This document shows, piece after piece, positions 1-9,582 of a DNA stretch of 25,581 nucleotides (the stretch's first letter is position 1; every line of letters starts with the position of its first letter). This DNA is from Chara braunii (Eukaryota > Streptophyta > Charophyceae > Charales > Characeae). Below the pieces are notes generated by a model. The model searched no databases, was not told where the DNA came from, and saw nothing but the letters and a program-made list of their open reading frames with translations. A program made the position numbers and the translations under genes. Where the stretch lies: NCBI GenBank assembly GCA_003427395.1, contig BFEA01000076.1, positions 3,030,358 through 3,055,938 on the forward strand, written 5' to 3'.

Positions 1-1560
1 GTAAAGATCCGGCACATCACATCAAACTTGAACTTGACAATGGGAGACTAGACTAGTGGAAGCACATGCACAAGGAGGAGAGCTCAACTAAGTAAAGATC
101 CGGAACATCACATCAAACATGAACTTTGACAATAAGGGGCTAATCTAGTGGAAGGCACATGCACAAAGAGAAGAGATCAACTAAGTAAAGATCCGAAACA
201 TGAGCTTGACAATGAGAGACTAGACTAGTGGAAGCACATGCACAAAGAGAAGAGATCAACAAAGTAAAGATCCGGAGCATGAACTTATCAATGAGAGACT
301 AGACTAGTGGAAAACACATGCACAAATGAGAAGAGATCAACTAAGCAAAGATCCAGAATATGAAATTGAGAATAAGAGACTAGAATAGTGGAAAGCACAT
401 GCACAACGAGCAGCAATCAACAAGGTAAAGATCTGGAACATTACATCCAACATGAACTTGACAATGAGAGACTAGACTAGCGGAAGTACATGCACAAAGG
501 AGAAGATTTCAACAAGGCAAAGATCCGGAACATCACATCGAACTTGAATTTGACAATGAGAGACTAGACTAGTGGAAGCACATGCACAAAAGAGAAGATT
601 TCAACTAAGCAAAGATACGGAACATGAACTTAACAATGAGAGACTAGACTAGTGGAAATCACATGCATAAAGAGTAGCAATCAACAATGTAAAGATCCGG
701 AACATGAATTTGTCAATGAGAGACGATACAAGTGGAAAACACATGTACATATGAGAAGAGATCAACTAAGCAAAGATCCGGAACATGAACTTGACAATGA
801 GAGACTAGACTAGTGGAAAACACATGCACAAAGAGTAGCAATCAATAAGGTAAAGATGTGGAACATTACATCCAACAAGAACTTGATAATGAGAGACTAG
901 ATTAGTGGAAGTACATGCACAAAAGAGAAGAGATCAACTAAGTGAAGATCCAGAACATGAGCTTGACAATGAGAGACTGGACTAGTGGAAGCACATGCAC
1001 AAAAAGAAGAGATCAACAAAGAAAAGATCTGGAACATGAACTTGTCAATGAGAGACTAGACCAGTGGAAAACACATGCATAAATGAGAAGAGATCAACTA
1101 AGCTAAGATTCGGAACATGAACTTGACAATGAGAGACTAGAATAGTGGAAAACACATGCCCAGAGAGTAGCAATCAACAAGATAAAGATCCGGAACATTA
1201 CATTCAACATGAACTTGACAATGAAAGACTAGATTAGTGGAAGTACATGCACAAAAGAAAAGATTTCAACGAGGCGAAAATCCGGAACATTACATCAAAC
1301 TTGAACGTGATAATGAGAGGCTAGACTAGTGGACGCACATGCACAAACGATAAGATTTCAACTAAGCAAAGATCCGGAACATTACATCCATCTTGAACTT
1401 GACAATGAGAGGCTAGACTAATGGAAAGCACATGCACAAAGAGTAAAGATCATCCGGAATATCACACCAAGTATGAACAAGACGAAGAGATGCTAGACTA
1501 ATGAAAAACACATGCATATGAGGGGAAGATCACCCGGAACATCACATGCTATCACGTGAG
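1..1560 (+). repeat. Outer tandem array, left arm (79-93 bp units, higher-order pattern)
   Basis: There are about 18 units, each starting near AAAGATCCGGAACAT and containing GAGACTAGACTAGTGG and CACATGCACAAA. Unit starts fall near 1, 92, 185, 264, 345, 424, 513, 606, 686, 768, 848, 938, 1018, 1099, 1179, 1270, 1361 and 1444. Long units (89-93 bp) have an extra segment after GGAACAT (CACATCAAAC or TTACATCCAAC); short units (79-82 bp) lack it. The order of unit types repeats about every 423 bp. The last two units are degenerate. No reading frame is conserved across it. Confidence 0.92.
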
Positions 1561-1621
1561 TGAAAACAAGAGTCTAAGTAGGCAAGATCACCAAGGTTGA
1601 ATCAAAGGTCATCCATGAAAA

Positions 1622-2735
1622 TAGCGGTGCACTACTTCCTAGTGTATGAGTGAAAATTACAGGTTTTTAGAGTCCATATCACCATGATTGTATCATGGAT
1701 CAATCATGGGTGTAGCGCTATACCACATACTAGTGTGAGTATGAAAAACTCAAGTTTGAAGCTCCAAAATCACCAAGATTGCATCACAAAGCATCTATGT
1801 GTGAAGCGCTACACTACCTACTAGCGTGAGTGTGAAAATCACAAGTTTGGAGAGCCTAAATCACCAAGATTGTATCAAGAAGCATCCATGTGTAAAGCGT
1901 TACAATACCTACTAGTGTGAGTGTGAAAAACACAAGTTTGGAGAACCCAAATCACCAAAATTGCATCAAGGAGCATCCATGTGTGAAGCGCTACACTACA
2001 TACTAGTGTGAGTGTGAAAATCACAAGTTTGGAGAGTCCAAATCACCAAGATTGCATCAAGGAGCATCCATGTGTGAAGCGCTACACTACCTACTAGTGT
2101 AAGTGTGAAAAACAGAAGTTTGGAGAGCCCAAATCACCAAGATTGCATCAAGGAGCATCTATGTGTGAAGCGCTATACTACCTACTAGTGTGAGTGTGAA
2201 AATCACTAGTTTGGAGAACCCAAATTACCAAGATTGCATCAAGGAGCATCGATGTGTGAAGCGCTACACTACCTACTAGTGTGAGTGTGAAAATCATAAG
2301 TTTGGAGATCCCAAATCACCAAGATTGCATCAAGAAGCATCCATGTGTGAAGCGCTACACTACCTACTAGTATGAGTGTGAAAAACACAAGTTTGGAGAA
2401 CCCAAATCACCAAGATTGCATCAAGAAGCATTCATGTGTGAAGCGCTACAATACCTACTAGTGTGAGTATGAAAAACACAAGTTTGGAGAACCCAAATCA
2501 CCAAGATTGCATCAAGAAGCATCAATGTGTGAAGCGCTACACTACCTACTAGTGTGAGTGTGAAAAACACAAGTTTGGAGAGCCCAAATCACCAAGATTG
2601 CATCAAGGAGCATCCATGTGTGAAGCGCNACACNACCTACTAGTGTGAGTGTGAAAATCACAAGTTTGGAGAGCCCAAATTACCAAGATTGCATCATGAA
2701 GCATCTATGAATGAATCGGAGTACTACCCCCTAGT
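1622..2735 (+). repeat. 91-bp tandem array, left arm
   Basis: There are about 12 units containing GTGTGAAGCGCTACACTACC, CTACTAGTGTGAGTGTGAAA and AAATCACCAAGATTGCATCA. The GCGCT (once GCGTT) landmark falls at 1806, 1897, 1988, 2079, 2170, 2261, 2352, 2443, 2534 and 2625, a spacing of exactly 91 bp nine times running. The flanking units at about 1714 and 2716 are more diverged. Ambiguous bases (n) occur at 2629 and 2634, inside the most uniform part. It mirrors the array at 23469-24560. Confidence 0.93.
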
Positions 2736-2741
2736 GTATAA

Positions 2742-3045
2742 GTGAAAGAGGAGAGTTTGAGTAGCCTATGGAGAAGAGAACATGAAGTAAGAGAAGATGG
2801 AGGAGAAGGGGAGAGAGATGAGGGAGATGAAGATGGTGAAGAAGAGGAGGGAGGCAAGGAGAATGAAAGTGAAGAGGAGGAAGGAGGAGATGAAGAGGGG
2901 GGAGGAGAGAAGGAAGAGAGAAGGAGTGAGGAGGAAGAAGAGGAAGAAGAAGGAGGACAGGAAGAAGGAGAAGAGGAGGAGGAAGAAGAAGAAGAAGAAG
3001 AAGAAGAAGAAGAAGAAGAAGGTGAAAAAGTTTCTTCCTTCCTCT
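2742..3045 (+). repeat. Homopurine GA/GAA-rich tract, left arm
   Basis: About 300 bp is almost purely purine on the plus strand, ending in a run of about 13-14 GAA triplets around 2981-3021. It has partial mirror symmetry, a composition known to form intramolecular triplexes. Glu/Lys-rich frames on plus and Ser/Leu-rich frames on minus are open here only because of composition, and I do not call them genes. The counterpart on the right arm is the CTT-rich tract at 23150-23425. Confidence 0.85.
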
Positions 3046-3070
3046 CACCTTCCTTGATTTTGGTGTCCTC

Positions 3071-4826
3071 TTGATGAAGCTTCCTCTTCTTGCACAATCG
3101 CCTCTTGGCTATGGCTTTCTTCTTCTCCAAGTCGTTCTCTCCTCCTCCCTTGTTCTCTCTCAGGCTATGACAAGCTCCCCCAGCGATGGTTATGGAGTCC
3201 TCCCCTCTAGGAGGGTTAATGGGGCTCCTCTAGCCTCTGCCTCTCTCCTACACCCAGTGGGGATATGGCGGATCACCTCCCATGTCTCTCCCACCATCAC
3301 TATCCTCTAGAGTCCTCCCACTACCTTCTAGTTCCTCCCCTCACACTCCAAGTGCGAAAGTGCTCCTTTGAGCTCACTTAGGCAGCATGGGCACTCCTCA
3401 TGCAAATGTGAGAGTGACGGACTGCATCCTTAGCTTATGTAGGCTGAAACCAGCAGTCCGGCCAGCCCATGAGCCTCCCCATGAGCCTTGAGGTGAACCG
3501 AGGTACCCCTAAGGCAAAATTCCTTCACTAGGCCCTCCTGGAGATACCTGAGCCTCATTTTGGCCAAGTACATGTAGTCCGAGTGGTTGGTACCAACTCG
3601 GACTGCCTCTAGGCCTACTCCGGCCTCCTTTTTGCCTCACAAATGCTGCCCCCTTGGGTCGTAGTGCCCAAGGGGTATTTTTACTTGCTCGATTTTTTCA
3701 AGTTTCGGCCTCTTTTCAGCAGGCCGGAACATTTTTCCATATGGCGGCACATTTTCAGTCTTGGATCTGGCTGAGATCCAAGGCCAGCAATAATCCGAGC
3801 TACCCCCTAATAGCCCTTGCTTCAATTTTGAGCCCCTAAATCTAGTTTTTCAATTTTTGGTGCATCTGGCTCTCTTTTTGTGCCAAATGCACTGTTTTGT
3901 CCTTTTTCCTCTTTTGTTTCTTTCCATTTTGGGCTGCCACCTCATTCCGGAGCTAGCCGTTTTGAGCTGGCCCACAAAAAACGGCTAGTTTCTCTCTACC
4001 ATGAGATCTGATCTAAAATCCATGGCCCAAAAGAAAACCGGCCACTTCCTTTTTGCCTTTTCTCTCATTTTCTGCTTTTTAATTCAGATTTTATTGGGGC
4101 CATATCTCTTCAATCCGGATTGCCCTCCCTCATTTTAGGAGGGATGAGGTCACTGTGGGGACCAACTAGTCCCTACTGTGCAGGTCCCAATAGGCCGGCA
4201 CACACTCCTCCACTCTTTTCTCCCTTTTTGTCTCATTCTCCCTCATTTTTCTCTCGTTTTTCTTTTTTTTTCTTTTATTTCTGTTGTGACAAGTGTCAAA
4301 CTGCTGTGCACCCTCTTTCAAGGCCCTAGGGCCTCTTTCAAGGCCAGGTTCATGGCCGTTACTAGGCCGTTTCATCTCGGATTCTAATAATGGCACCCCC
4401 ATGCTCCTAGGGGGCTCCATTTTGCTTCCGTTTGCCCAATTTTAAGCCCCTTTTGCTCCGATTTTCTAAGGACAACCTTTTTCTTATGTTGAGTCTCTCA
4501 AGACTCTATTTTCTTATGCCTAGCTAGTCCGAGATATCCCGGACTGCTAGGCAGCCTTTCCAACATCCCTTTTTAACTAATTTTTTTCCCATGGCTCTCC
4601 CGCTTGCTCCCACTAGTGTTTGCACTAGTGATGCTAATATTTTCCACCGTCTAGATCCTCGATCTCGACGGTGCCGTTTACTTGCACAAGTATTCCTTGT
4701 GTTCGCTCATGGTTCCTTTGGGATATCCCAAGTCCCCGCCATTTTCCTTCATACTAGCTCCATTTCCTTGTCTCGACGGCGGTCCCGCCGGCGCGTGTCC
4801 CGTTTTCCGATTTTTATTATTTGGAC
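3071..4826 (+). repeat. Unique block of left arm
   Basis: This is single-copy sequence within the arm, matched in inverse orientation by 21349-23110. It is pyrimidine-rich on plus. It contains recurring short palindromic words such as TCCGAGATATCCCGGA (about 4530) and a hairpin at 4646-4672. A frame of about 78 codons beginning at ATG 3074, hydrophobic at its N terminus, is open in both arms, but the differences between the arms are mostly amino-acid changing, so I do not treat it as a gene. I see no other coding signal. Confidence 0.85.
4155..4745 (+). repeat. Source copy of an internal diverged duplication
   Basis: This segment runs from a GTCCCTACTGTG word through CTTTTTGTCTCATTCTCCC and a TCCGAGAT...CGGA palindrome to CACTAGTG and CTAATATT. 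The same landmarks recur in the same order at about 5567-6060. It belongs to the inverted-repeat arm, so the 5567-6060 copy is a third, more diverged member of the family. Confidence 0.6.
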
Positions 4827-5105
4827 CAGTTGGTCCCGGCAATATTCCAGATGGCGTCCCATTTTTATTTTTTTTGGGCCCATTGCCCTTGGTGGTCCCA
4901 TCATTTCTACATGTGTGGTGATTTTTTCTAGGTCGTGAGATCTCATCTCACGATTGCCGTTTACCGTCTTTACTTGTCCCCCTGCCGAAATTGCTCCTTT
5001 CTAGCCTTCCGGGTTTGTCGTAGCCCATTTCTCCTTGGCCTTGGTATCCCCACGCACTCCGTAATTTCTCGGACTGCAGTCATGGCTGTTTTTCTACACC
5101 CACAG

Positions 5106-5370
5106 CCCCACAACTTGCCCCATGTTAAAATAAAATAAAGCGTTGAATTTTCTAGTGCATCCGGCTCAATATTGGCTCCGGATGCACCTAGAATATGCGT
5201 TTTCTCTCCCCCATGCAATCCGTTGCAACTCGGACTGCAATGGGGGTCAATTCCTTAGCCCCAATGCCCCACAACTAGCCCTTACTCAAAAGAAAAAGAA
5301 ACGGTCAATTCTCAAGTGCATCCGACCTTGATTTTGGCTCCGGATGCACCTAAAACATGTGTTTCTCCTC
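5106..5370 (+). repeat. Two-copy tandem duplication, 163-bp spacing, with GTGCATCCGG hairpins
   Basis: The word CCCCACAACT starts near 5106 and again near 5269, followed each time by an A-rich stretch and a hairpin. In copy 1 the arms GTGCATCCGG and CCGGATGCAC are perfect, with about 13 nt between. In copy 2 they are GTGCATCCG and CGGATGCAC. The rest of the unit has drifted, so retention of the stems stands out. Confidence 0.7.
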
Positions 5371-5566
5371 ATGCATGTATTCCGTTTTATTCTGGTTGCA
5401 AGAGACCTTGGTTTTCTTTGATTTTCTTTGCAAAAATCAAAGAAAATCAGAGTCCTTTGTAACCGCCATATTCCTGAATGAATCAGGTCACGAATGAATC
5501 TCCCCAAGTGAACGTTTTTCACCGTTAAGACTTTTTTCTCTTTTCTTTTCTTTTCTCCTCCTTTCT

Positions 5567-6060
5567 TGGACAGTAGGGACCTGCCAGTCCCTACTTATGA
5601 CAGTCCCTACTGGCGGCCAACTCACTCACTCCCTCTCACTCTTTTTGTCTTATTCTCCCCCATCTTAGTTTTGGCCCTCCCTATGCCCAAGGTGCAGTCC
5701 GTTATTTCTCGGACTGCAATAATGGCCTTCCCATGCCCATGAGAGCCTCCTTTTACTCCTATATTTCTCCCACTTTGGTCCCTCCTCGTCGATTTTCTCC
5801 TGGAGGGCTATTTTTCACATGAGGTCTTATTTGACTCTATTTTCTTGAGGGAGACTGATCCGAGATTTTTCGGATTGCTCCCATGCCTCCCACTTCAGTT
5901 TTCTTTACTTTTCCTTTTCCTCTTGGCCTCCCCGTTTGTCACCACTAGTGCGTGCACTAGTGGTGCTAATATTCTTGGTCGTCAAGATGTTGATCTTGAC
6001 GGTGCACCTCACATTTATTATTTCCCCTCATGTGGTGCCGCCATTTCTTCTTGGGACTTT
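5567..6060 (+). repeat. Diverged copy of arm segment 4155-4745
   Basis: Landmarks shared in order with 4155-4745 are CAGTCCCTACT, CTTTTTGTCTTATTCTCCC, ACTCTATTTTCTT, a TCCGAGAT...CGGA-type word, CACTAGTG pairs, GGTGCTAATATT and a GAC-rich hairpin. At 5941-5964 a near-perfect palindrome has 11-bp arms (ACCACTAGTGC) around GT. At 5980-6001 the arms CGTCAAGAT and ATCTTGACG flank GTTG. Confidence 0.6.
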
Positions 6061-6087
6061 CACATGTCCCCGCTACTTGTCTCGTCA

Positions 6088-6181
6088 GTGGTCCCCGACA
6101 CTTAGTCCCGCCGGTGTTCCCTGACACTTAGTCCCGTCGGCGGTCCCCGACACTTAGTCCCGTCCGTGGTCCCCGACACAT
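6088..6181 (+). repeat. 26-bp minisatellite, about 3.6 copies
   Basis: Units start at 6088, 6114, 6140 and 6166 with the core GGTCCCCGACACTTAGTCCCG. The GCGGTCCC/GTCCCG words also occur near 4780 in the left-arm insertion, so it may have expanded from arm sequence. Confidence 0.85.
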
Positions 6182-6720
6182 TTCGCCCCTGATGCCATTA
6201 TTTTTACTTAGTCCCACGTGGCCCTGGGTGCCTTTCCCTGAGGTGTCCCGTGCCCCTTGGGCATCTTGTCGCCTCATAGCGACCCTTCTCCCTAGTCTTT
6301 CCTCTCGCCTTGTGCGCGCCTATCTCTTTTGGTCGTGGGCTTCTGCTCCGAGGCTCCCGTAGGTGGCCTCCATGTTGGCTCCTCATTTTTTGACTTTCCG
6401 CGGCCTCTGGGCCGCGCATCTCTTTGTTTTCTCGTTCCCTTATTGCTGTCGCGCTGCAATTGCTCATTGAAAGGCCTCTTTGGCCTTAGTCTTATTGCAT
6501 TCCAATGACCCTCCCGGCCTCCTGCTATGTTCTACGTGCCCCTGTTCTTTTCCCTCGTTTGCTTGCTGCCGCTTAGTTCTTTCCTCTTGTGGTTCTCGCC
6601 CCAGGGCATTACTCCCTCCTGCGGCCTAATCCTTTATCTCGTCTCACTCTGGATTTCTCTGTTGTGCACAGTTCGTCCATATCCAGTCTCTCAAGTGATG
6701 AGAAGTTATTCGGGACTCAC

Positions 6721-6747
6721 CAGTCCCGACACATTCCCCCCACTCTT
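6721..6747 (-). other. Polypurine tract and possible 3' LTR start (inner-left)
   Basis: On the minus strand the sequence reads GAGTGGGGGGAATG followed at once by TGTCGGGACT. A G-rich purine run directly before TG is what a plus-strand primer and 3' LTR start look like in LTR retrotransposons. The first 20 bases of the putative LTR can fold (TCGGGACT, 4-nt loop, AGTCCCGA). I could not find the other end or a second copy, so this is a candidate only. Confidence 0.45.
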
Positions 6748-7590
6748 TCGCGATGTTCTCATCGCGCACCAATCTCTTGTCAGTGAGTTTTGGAGGGATA
6801 GATGAGAGAGGGAGATGAGATGTTATGGATGGTTAGTTTGCCAGGGTCCGTTTTGTTCTTTTCCCATTCCTTTCTCAAGGTTTTCCTTAGCTTCCGTCCT
6901 TTGGGGTGGAGGAGGGTATGAGGGAGTCAAAGGTTCTTCAACTTAGATCAGGTTGCTCATTTCCGTCATAGCTCTGCCTCTTTATCTTTCCCTCAATTGA
7001 GATGCAAAATTCCTCTTCAGTCAACTCTGTATACCCAGCAGGGCAACCCATAATTCTTTCAACTTCAGTAACCATGAAGCAGACGTGGCTTTCCTCACTT
7101 CATGCACTTAACTACTGGTATGTTGGCTTTATTCCCTGGATGACAATTTATTGTCATAACACAATTGGTTTTCTCATTTTATGCCTCGACTTTGTTGATA
7201 ACAAATTGTAGGCAAGTTTTCGGATGCGACTCAATGTTAGGAATTTGCTCCGGAAGGGGGATGTTCGTCAAGTACAACCGCCGCCTTTGCAGTGGTGATA
7301 CCCACTTCGAATCAGTGAGCCCAGACACAACTCCCCTTAAGTGCTTCGTAATCTCAAATCTATCTTCCCATTTCATTGAGAAAACATTCTCGGGCAAAAA
7401 CCATTTTAGTTTCACGTCATTCATTACTCTTAGAGTCATAAAAAATAATATATTTTTCTGCCCGTGCAATCCATGTTCTCCCGTCATTCTTTCCTTAGTC
7501 TCACGCTTAGCCAGTTCCCATGTATTTTTCCCATGTCATTTCGCCCGGCTTATGTGTGTCGTCCTCATCCGTCCTTTCTCGTATCCAGGC
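6748..7590. other. No recognisable gene
   Basis: The sequence is mixed, mildly AT-rich and unique within the window. Frames of up to about 148 codons occur on plus and about 100 on minus, but they overlap each other and show no motif, so I see no supported gene. Confidence 0.4.
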
Positions 7591-7594
7591 TTAA

Positions 7595-8080
7595 CAATAC
7601 GCATTACTTAGTCCTCTTATTCACATCTTTCTTCTGGCCTCTTGCCAGACCTCTCCTATACTCATGCAAAGTCCATTGTACCTGTATCTCTTTTCTGGGT
7701 GTCTTGCCAGGTTTTTCCTTAGGTCTATGCAAAGCCAATTTCACATATCTTTCTTTTCTGAACATCCTGCCAGGCCTTCTCTCAAACCCATGCCAGGTCA
7801 AATACTCATCCATTTCTTTCCTCGACATCCCGCCGGGTCTCTTCTCAAGCCCATGCGGGGTCATTCACATATCTTTTCCTCAGCTGGACACCTTGCCAGG
7901 CCTTTTCCCAAGCTCATGCAACGTAAATTACTCATCCGTTTCTTTTCTGGATATCTTGCCAGACCTTTTCTCAAGCTCATGCAACGTCAATTATTCATCC
8001 GTTTCTCTTCTAGACATCTTGCCAGACCTTTTCTCAAGCCTGCGCAAAGTCAATTACTCATCCATTCTTACGCTCATGGT
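7595..8080 (+). repeat. 63-bp minisatellite, about 7-8 copies
   Basis: The landmark CTTGCCAG (or a close variant) starts at 7641, 7703, 7766, 7829, 7892, 7955 and 8018: one step of 62 bp, then five of exactly 63. Because 63 is a multiple of three, frames stay open through it and give false 179-247 codon ORFs on plus. It lies just inside a candidate LTR start (8121-8142), where tandem repeats in U3 would be plausible. Confidence 0.93.
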
Positions 8081-8120
8081 ATTATTCTCTTTGCATGTTT
8101 TTTCTTTGGTAGGTGGCACA

Positions 8121-8145
8121 CCTTCCCCCCACTCAAAATACGATG
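8121..8145 (-). other. Polypurine tract and possible 3' LTR start (outer)
   Basis: The minus strand reads GAGTGGGGGGAAGG followed by TGTGCCACC. The tract is nearly identical to the one at 6721-6747, and both are preceded by a similar GATG-GA-CATCG context. This site is the better candidate for the 3' end of the minus-strand retroelement, since it is the first such site downstream of integrase and ORF3. No paired 5' LTR was found. Confidence 0.45.
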
Positions 8146-9327
8146 TCTCCATCGAACGACGAATTCTCACTCGGAGGTACGTAGACCTTGGCCCACCAAC
8201 TGAGTAGACGGATGTCGGCCCATCAGCCCCAAAAAGGAAGGGTGATCAGTCGTCCCCCTGCTGATAACTCACCTCATCCCATACTCCAATCCGATCTTTT
8301 GCTGCTTACGAGATGGGCGTCATCACTGAGGTACCACCCCACATCTGGAAGGTAGGTCGAGTCCAAGTTTCCCAGGACCCCATCTTGCCGTAAGTGCTTT
8401 CTCGCGAATCGTTCCTCGCGAGCGGTGTTTTCTTGGATCCGGCCTCTTCCTTTCAAGAGAGTTGGGGCTCTCTATTAGTCTGCGAGTGTAGTTACGAAGA
8501 CCCCGTGGTTAGTCCCGGAACGGTTGTAATGATCCGCCAGAGCGGTGTCACTCGCCCTGTGGTGGTTGCGGCTTCCACCCGGTACCACGCCCGATTCCTC
8601 CCTCTGGACAATGCTGCTCAACTTAACACGAGCAGCCATGGTCCATTCCAAACGGTCGTGTCGCCCCTCTACGGCATGGCGTGTGGTTGGGGGAAAAAAA
8701 TGAGACTTAGGAAAAAGAATGGCTCTCTTGCCCATTTGGCACCACGCCCTTGACGTTTAGGTTTCAACATGAGGTGCAGTTTGAACTCCCCGACTAGAGC
8801 TCGTTGTCAGGGTTAGTTCCGGACGACCAGCATCAATCAAAGAGAAAGGTGTTTTAGTCCTTCAACCCTTATTCCTTCTTATGAGGAGCAGGTCGTGCTG
8901 AGACTTTTCCCTTAACGGGTAGAGGTCTTGGGGTCGCGATGCAGGCATTGCTATCCCCCTTATGTTGAGACATGAGACTAGAAAAAAAGGAAGCTCAATC
9001 TCTTGCTATTTCCATGGTCGGCCCGACGACCTTACATCAAGTTGCCTAGGGTCCCCTGGCTATGCAATGCAATATCCAATCTTCAAGGCTGATTCTAATG
9101 GCTGGTCCGACAGCCTCTCATCAACAAGGCCACCCACATGGCCGATTTGGCGGTCATTTTCTCAATAGTCATTTCTCAAGACCGACTTTTCTGCCCATTA
9201 AATCCTCAATTCTCTCATTCCTCAACACCCAATCTCTGTGACCGTCCCAATGGTCTCTTCCCTTCTCGGCTTTAAGTCTCCGCCTTCTTTATCCCGTCCT
9301 TCTCATCCACATCTTTCTTCCGCCCCC
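8146..9327. other. No recognisable gene (3' untranslated region of retroelement?)
   Basis: Overlapping frames of 86-119 codons on both strands (around 8394-8753) share no motif with any family I know. A few loosely repeated words (GGCCGACG, CAATGGTC) occur near 9010-9250, next to the 55-bp repeat. I see no supported gene. Confidence 0.4.
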
Positions 9328-9494
9328 TTGGCTATTTCAGCGGCCAACCCACCGGCCTTTTCCATCTCTTTCGTCCGTCTCATTGGTTATTTCAATGACC
9401 GACCCACCGACCCTTTTTCACCTCTTTCACTCATCCCATTGGCTATTTCAATGACCGACCCACCGGCCCTTTTTATCTCTTTCGCTCATTCCAG
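9328..9494 (+). repeat. 55/56-bp tandem repeat, three copies
   Basis: Copies start at 9328, 9383 and 9439 with the core TTGGCTATTTCAATGACCGA followed by CCCACCGGCC and a pyrimidine-rich tail. The first copy is the most diverged. Confidence 0.85.
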
Positions 9495-9582
9495 CACATT
9501 CTCAATCAACCTTTCTCAATCAAATACGCAGGGGACCCAGTGCCTATTTCAAAAGGATTGACCCTTGTAAGGGGCCATTCCC

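Larger units (their letters stand above)
1..4826 (+). repeat. Left arm of a giant inverted repeat
   Basis: The arm is the reverse complement of 21349-25581 with the same internal order: outer tandem array, 91-bp array, homopurine tract, unique block. The innermost match I can place is a perfect 20-bp identity, 4807-4826 against 21349-21368; beyond it the two sides diverge completely. Just outside that match the left arm carries about 60 bp (about 4749-4808) absent from the right arm, flanked by short TTTTCC repeats. Identity in the unique block is roughly 90% by eye, so the arms are separate, diverged sequences and not an assembly mirror. Long terminal inverted repeats built from tandem subrepeats are typical of foldback-type DNA elements; assigning this to that class is inference. 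Confidence 0.9.
4827..6732. repeat. Left flank without right-arm counterpart; diverged arm-like repeats, no gene
   Basis: There is no convincing coding sequence here. It holds a 163-bp-spaced tandem duplication (5106-5370), a degenerate copy of arm sequence (about 5567-6060), a 26-bp minisatellite (6088-6181), and a GC-richer stretch (about 6200-6530) of unknown nature. The segment may be an inner continuation of the left arm whose right-hand partner has been lost or replaced. It ends at a polypurine/TGT boundary near 6732. Confidence 0.5.

Noticed and set aside
1-2735. CRISPR-like array
   Set aside because: Units are contiguous tandem repeats of 79-93 bp without unique spacers, in a eukaryotic context and mirrored at the other end.
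1622-2735. Centromeric satellite
   Set aside because: There are only about a dozen copies, bounded and mirrored inside an inverted repeat; no evidence of a megabase array.
2705-3130. Poly-Ser/poly-Leu and poly-Glu/Lys frames in the GA-rich tract (and 23085-23462)
   Set aside because: They are purely compositional; several frames on both strands are open at once.
6204-6467. 87-codon Arg/Glu-rich minus frame
   Set aside because: It looks weakly gag-like by composition, but has no capsid or zinc-knuckle motif and no supporting neighbours.
7464-8207. 247- and 179-codon plus-strand frames
   Set aside because: They are translations of the 63-bp minisatellite; 63 is divisible by three, so the frame stays open by repetition. 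There are no motifs.
8394-8753. 119-codon plus-strand frame, with an overlapping 86-codon minus frame
   Set aside because: No motif, no conserved counterpart, and both strands are open; chance frames.
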